DNA from: Alphaproteobacteria bacterium
Lineage (GTDB): Bacteria; Pseudomonadota; Alphaproteobacteria; Rs-D84
DNA: 5,939 nucleotides
Assembly (NCBI GenBank): GCA_017383325.1
Contig: JAFNYG010000028.1
Location: forward strand, 1-5,939
Reading direction: 5' to 3'
The notes beneath the pieces are model-generated. The model had not been told where the DNA came from. It was given only the letters and a program-made list of their open reading frames with translations, and did no database searches. The first letter of the stretch is position 1, and every line of letters starts with the position of its first letter. Both the position numbers and the translations under genes were made by a program. Below, one piece after another: positions 5,759-5,939 of the stretch.

Positions 5759-5939
5759 ATGATTCAAGCAGCTTTTACATCGCATGACAATCAGAAAATA
5801 ATTTGTTCTGTATGGGATGATGTAGCGCACCCAATCGGAATTGTTCAAATCGTGCATGGAATGGACGAAGATGTGTATAGGTATAATAATTTTGCGCGTT
5901 TTTTGAATAAAAATGGATATATTGTCTGTGGTGACGATC
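5759..5939 (+). CDS. Alpha/beta hydrolase (lysophospholipase/monoacylglycerol lipase-like), N-terminal fragment
   Basis: The frame is open from ATG 5759 to the right edge (60 whole codons) and continues beyond the window. The visible part follows the serine aminopeptidase S33 / Hydrolase_4 pattern. An opening strand pair with SHDNQKIICSVWD is followed by IGIVQIVHGMDED with the oxyanion-type H33-G34-M35. Then comes RYNNFARFLNKNGYIVCGDD, the helix and strand that in this family lead into a D-x-R-G-H-G motif. The nucleophile elbow (G-x-S-x-G), catalytic Asp and His would lie past the edge, so activity cannot be judged. The predicted role is hydrolysis of a lipid or other ester; there is no signal peptide. 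The start is supported by a good ribosome site. The gene is separated from the flavoprotein by 76 bases, so it probably begins its own transcription or translation unit. Confidence 0.85.
   Translation, partial: MIQAAFTSHDNQKIICSVWDDVAHPIGIVQIVHGMDEDVYRYNNFARFLNKNGYIVCGDD

Noticed and set aside
4534..5939. Search for the XseB small subunit near xseA
   Set aside because: No frame of about 60-90 aa with the small-subunit pattern occurs after xseA; the flavoprotein follows immediately.
1..5939. CRISPR array, tRNA/rRNA gene, insertion sequence or attachment site
   Set aside because: No regularly spaced repeats, cloverleaf-like sequence, transposase motifs or terminal repeats were seen; nearly all bases are accounted for by coding frames.

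Overview
The window is gene-dense and almost entirely plus-strand: nine reading frames fill nearly all 5.9 kb, mostly joined by 1-4 base overlaps or gaps of a few bases. Three proteins are clearly recognisable housekeeping bacterial proteins: TsaD (tRNA t6A synthesis), XseA (exodeoxyribonuclease VII large subunit) and a BaiN/HI0933-type flavoprotein. TsaD and XseA have alphaproteobacterial-looking motifs, such as the ESSCDET start and the PRPL..DFSFSG segment in TsaD, and the LEERKRKLAAEGLFDE and RAPTPTGAAE segments in XseA. Base composition is well below that of typical free-living alphaproteobacteria. My inference is a low-to-mid-GC, possibly host-associated or reduced-genome alphaproteobacterium; this rests on motif memory, not on a search.

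Layout. Bases 1-227 hold the end of a frame that begins like a DusB-type tRNA-dihydrouridine synthase but stops after about 75 visible codons, so it looks truncated or chimeric. Two unrecognised small genes follow: a 136-aa protein (227-637) and a 101-aa single-pass membrane protein (634-939). Next are a DUF1460-type amidase-like lipoprotein (941-1630) and tsaD (1627-2748). All of these are overlapping or 1 base apart and probably form one transcript. A consensus-like promoter sits exactly in the only intergenic gap of this part (2749-2778), with its -35 box overlapping the tsaD stop codon. It would start RNA at or a few bases before the ATG of the next gene, a 171-aa unknown with a Cys-His-Asp arrangement (2779-3294). 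That gene, xseA (3301-4533) and the flavoprotein gene (4537-5682) form a second tight unit. A 76-base gap then precedes a partial alpha/beta-hydrolase gene (5759 to the right edge). The gap contains a long imperfect inverted repeat whose right arm covers the hydrolase Shine-Dalgarno sequence.

The genes do not form one pathway. They mix tRNA modification (tsaD, and formerly a dus gene), DNA repair (xseA), envelope/peptidoglycan work (the DUF1460 lipoprotein and perhaps the 101-aa membrane protein) and unknowns. I see no CRISPR array, tRNA, rRNA, insertion sequence or convincing intrinsic terminator. The points most worth a second look are the candidate leaderless promoter at 2743-2779, the ribosome-site-masking hairpin at 5702-5755, the truncated Dus, and the unknown Cys-His-Asp protein.
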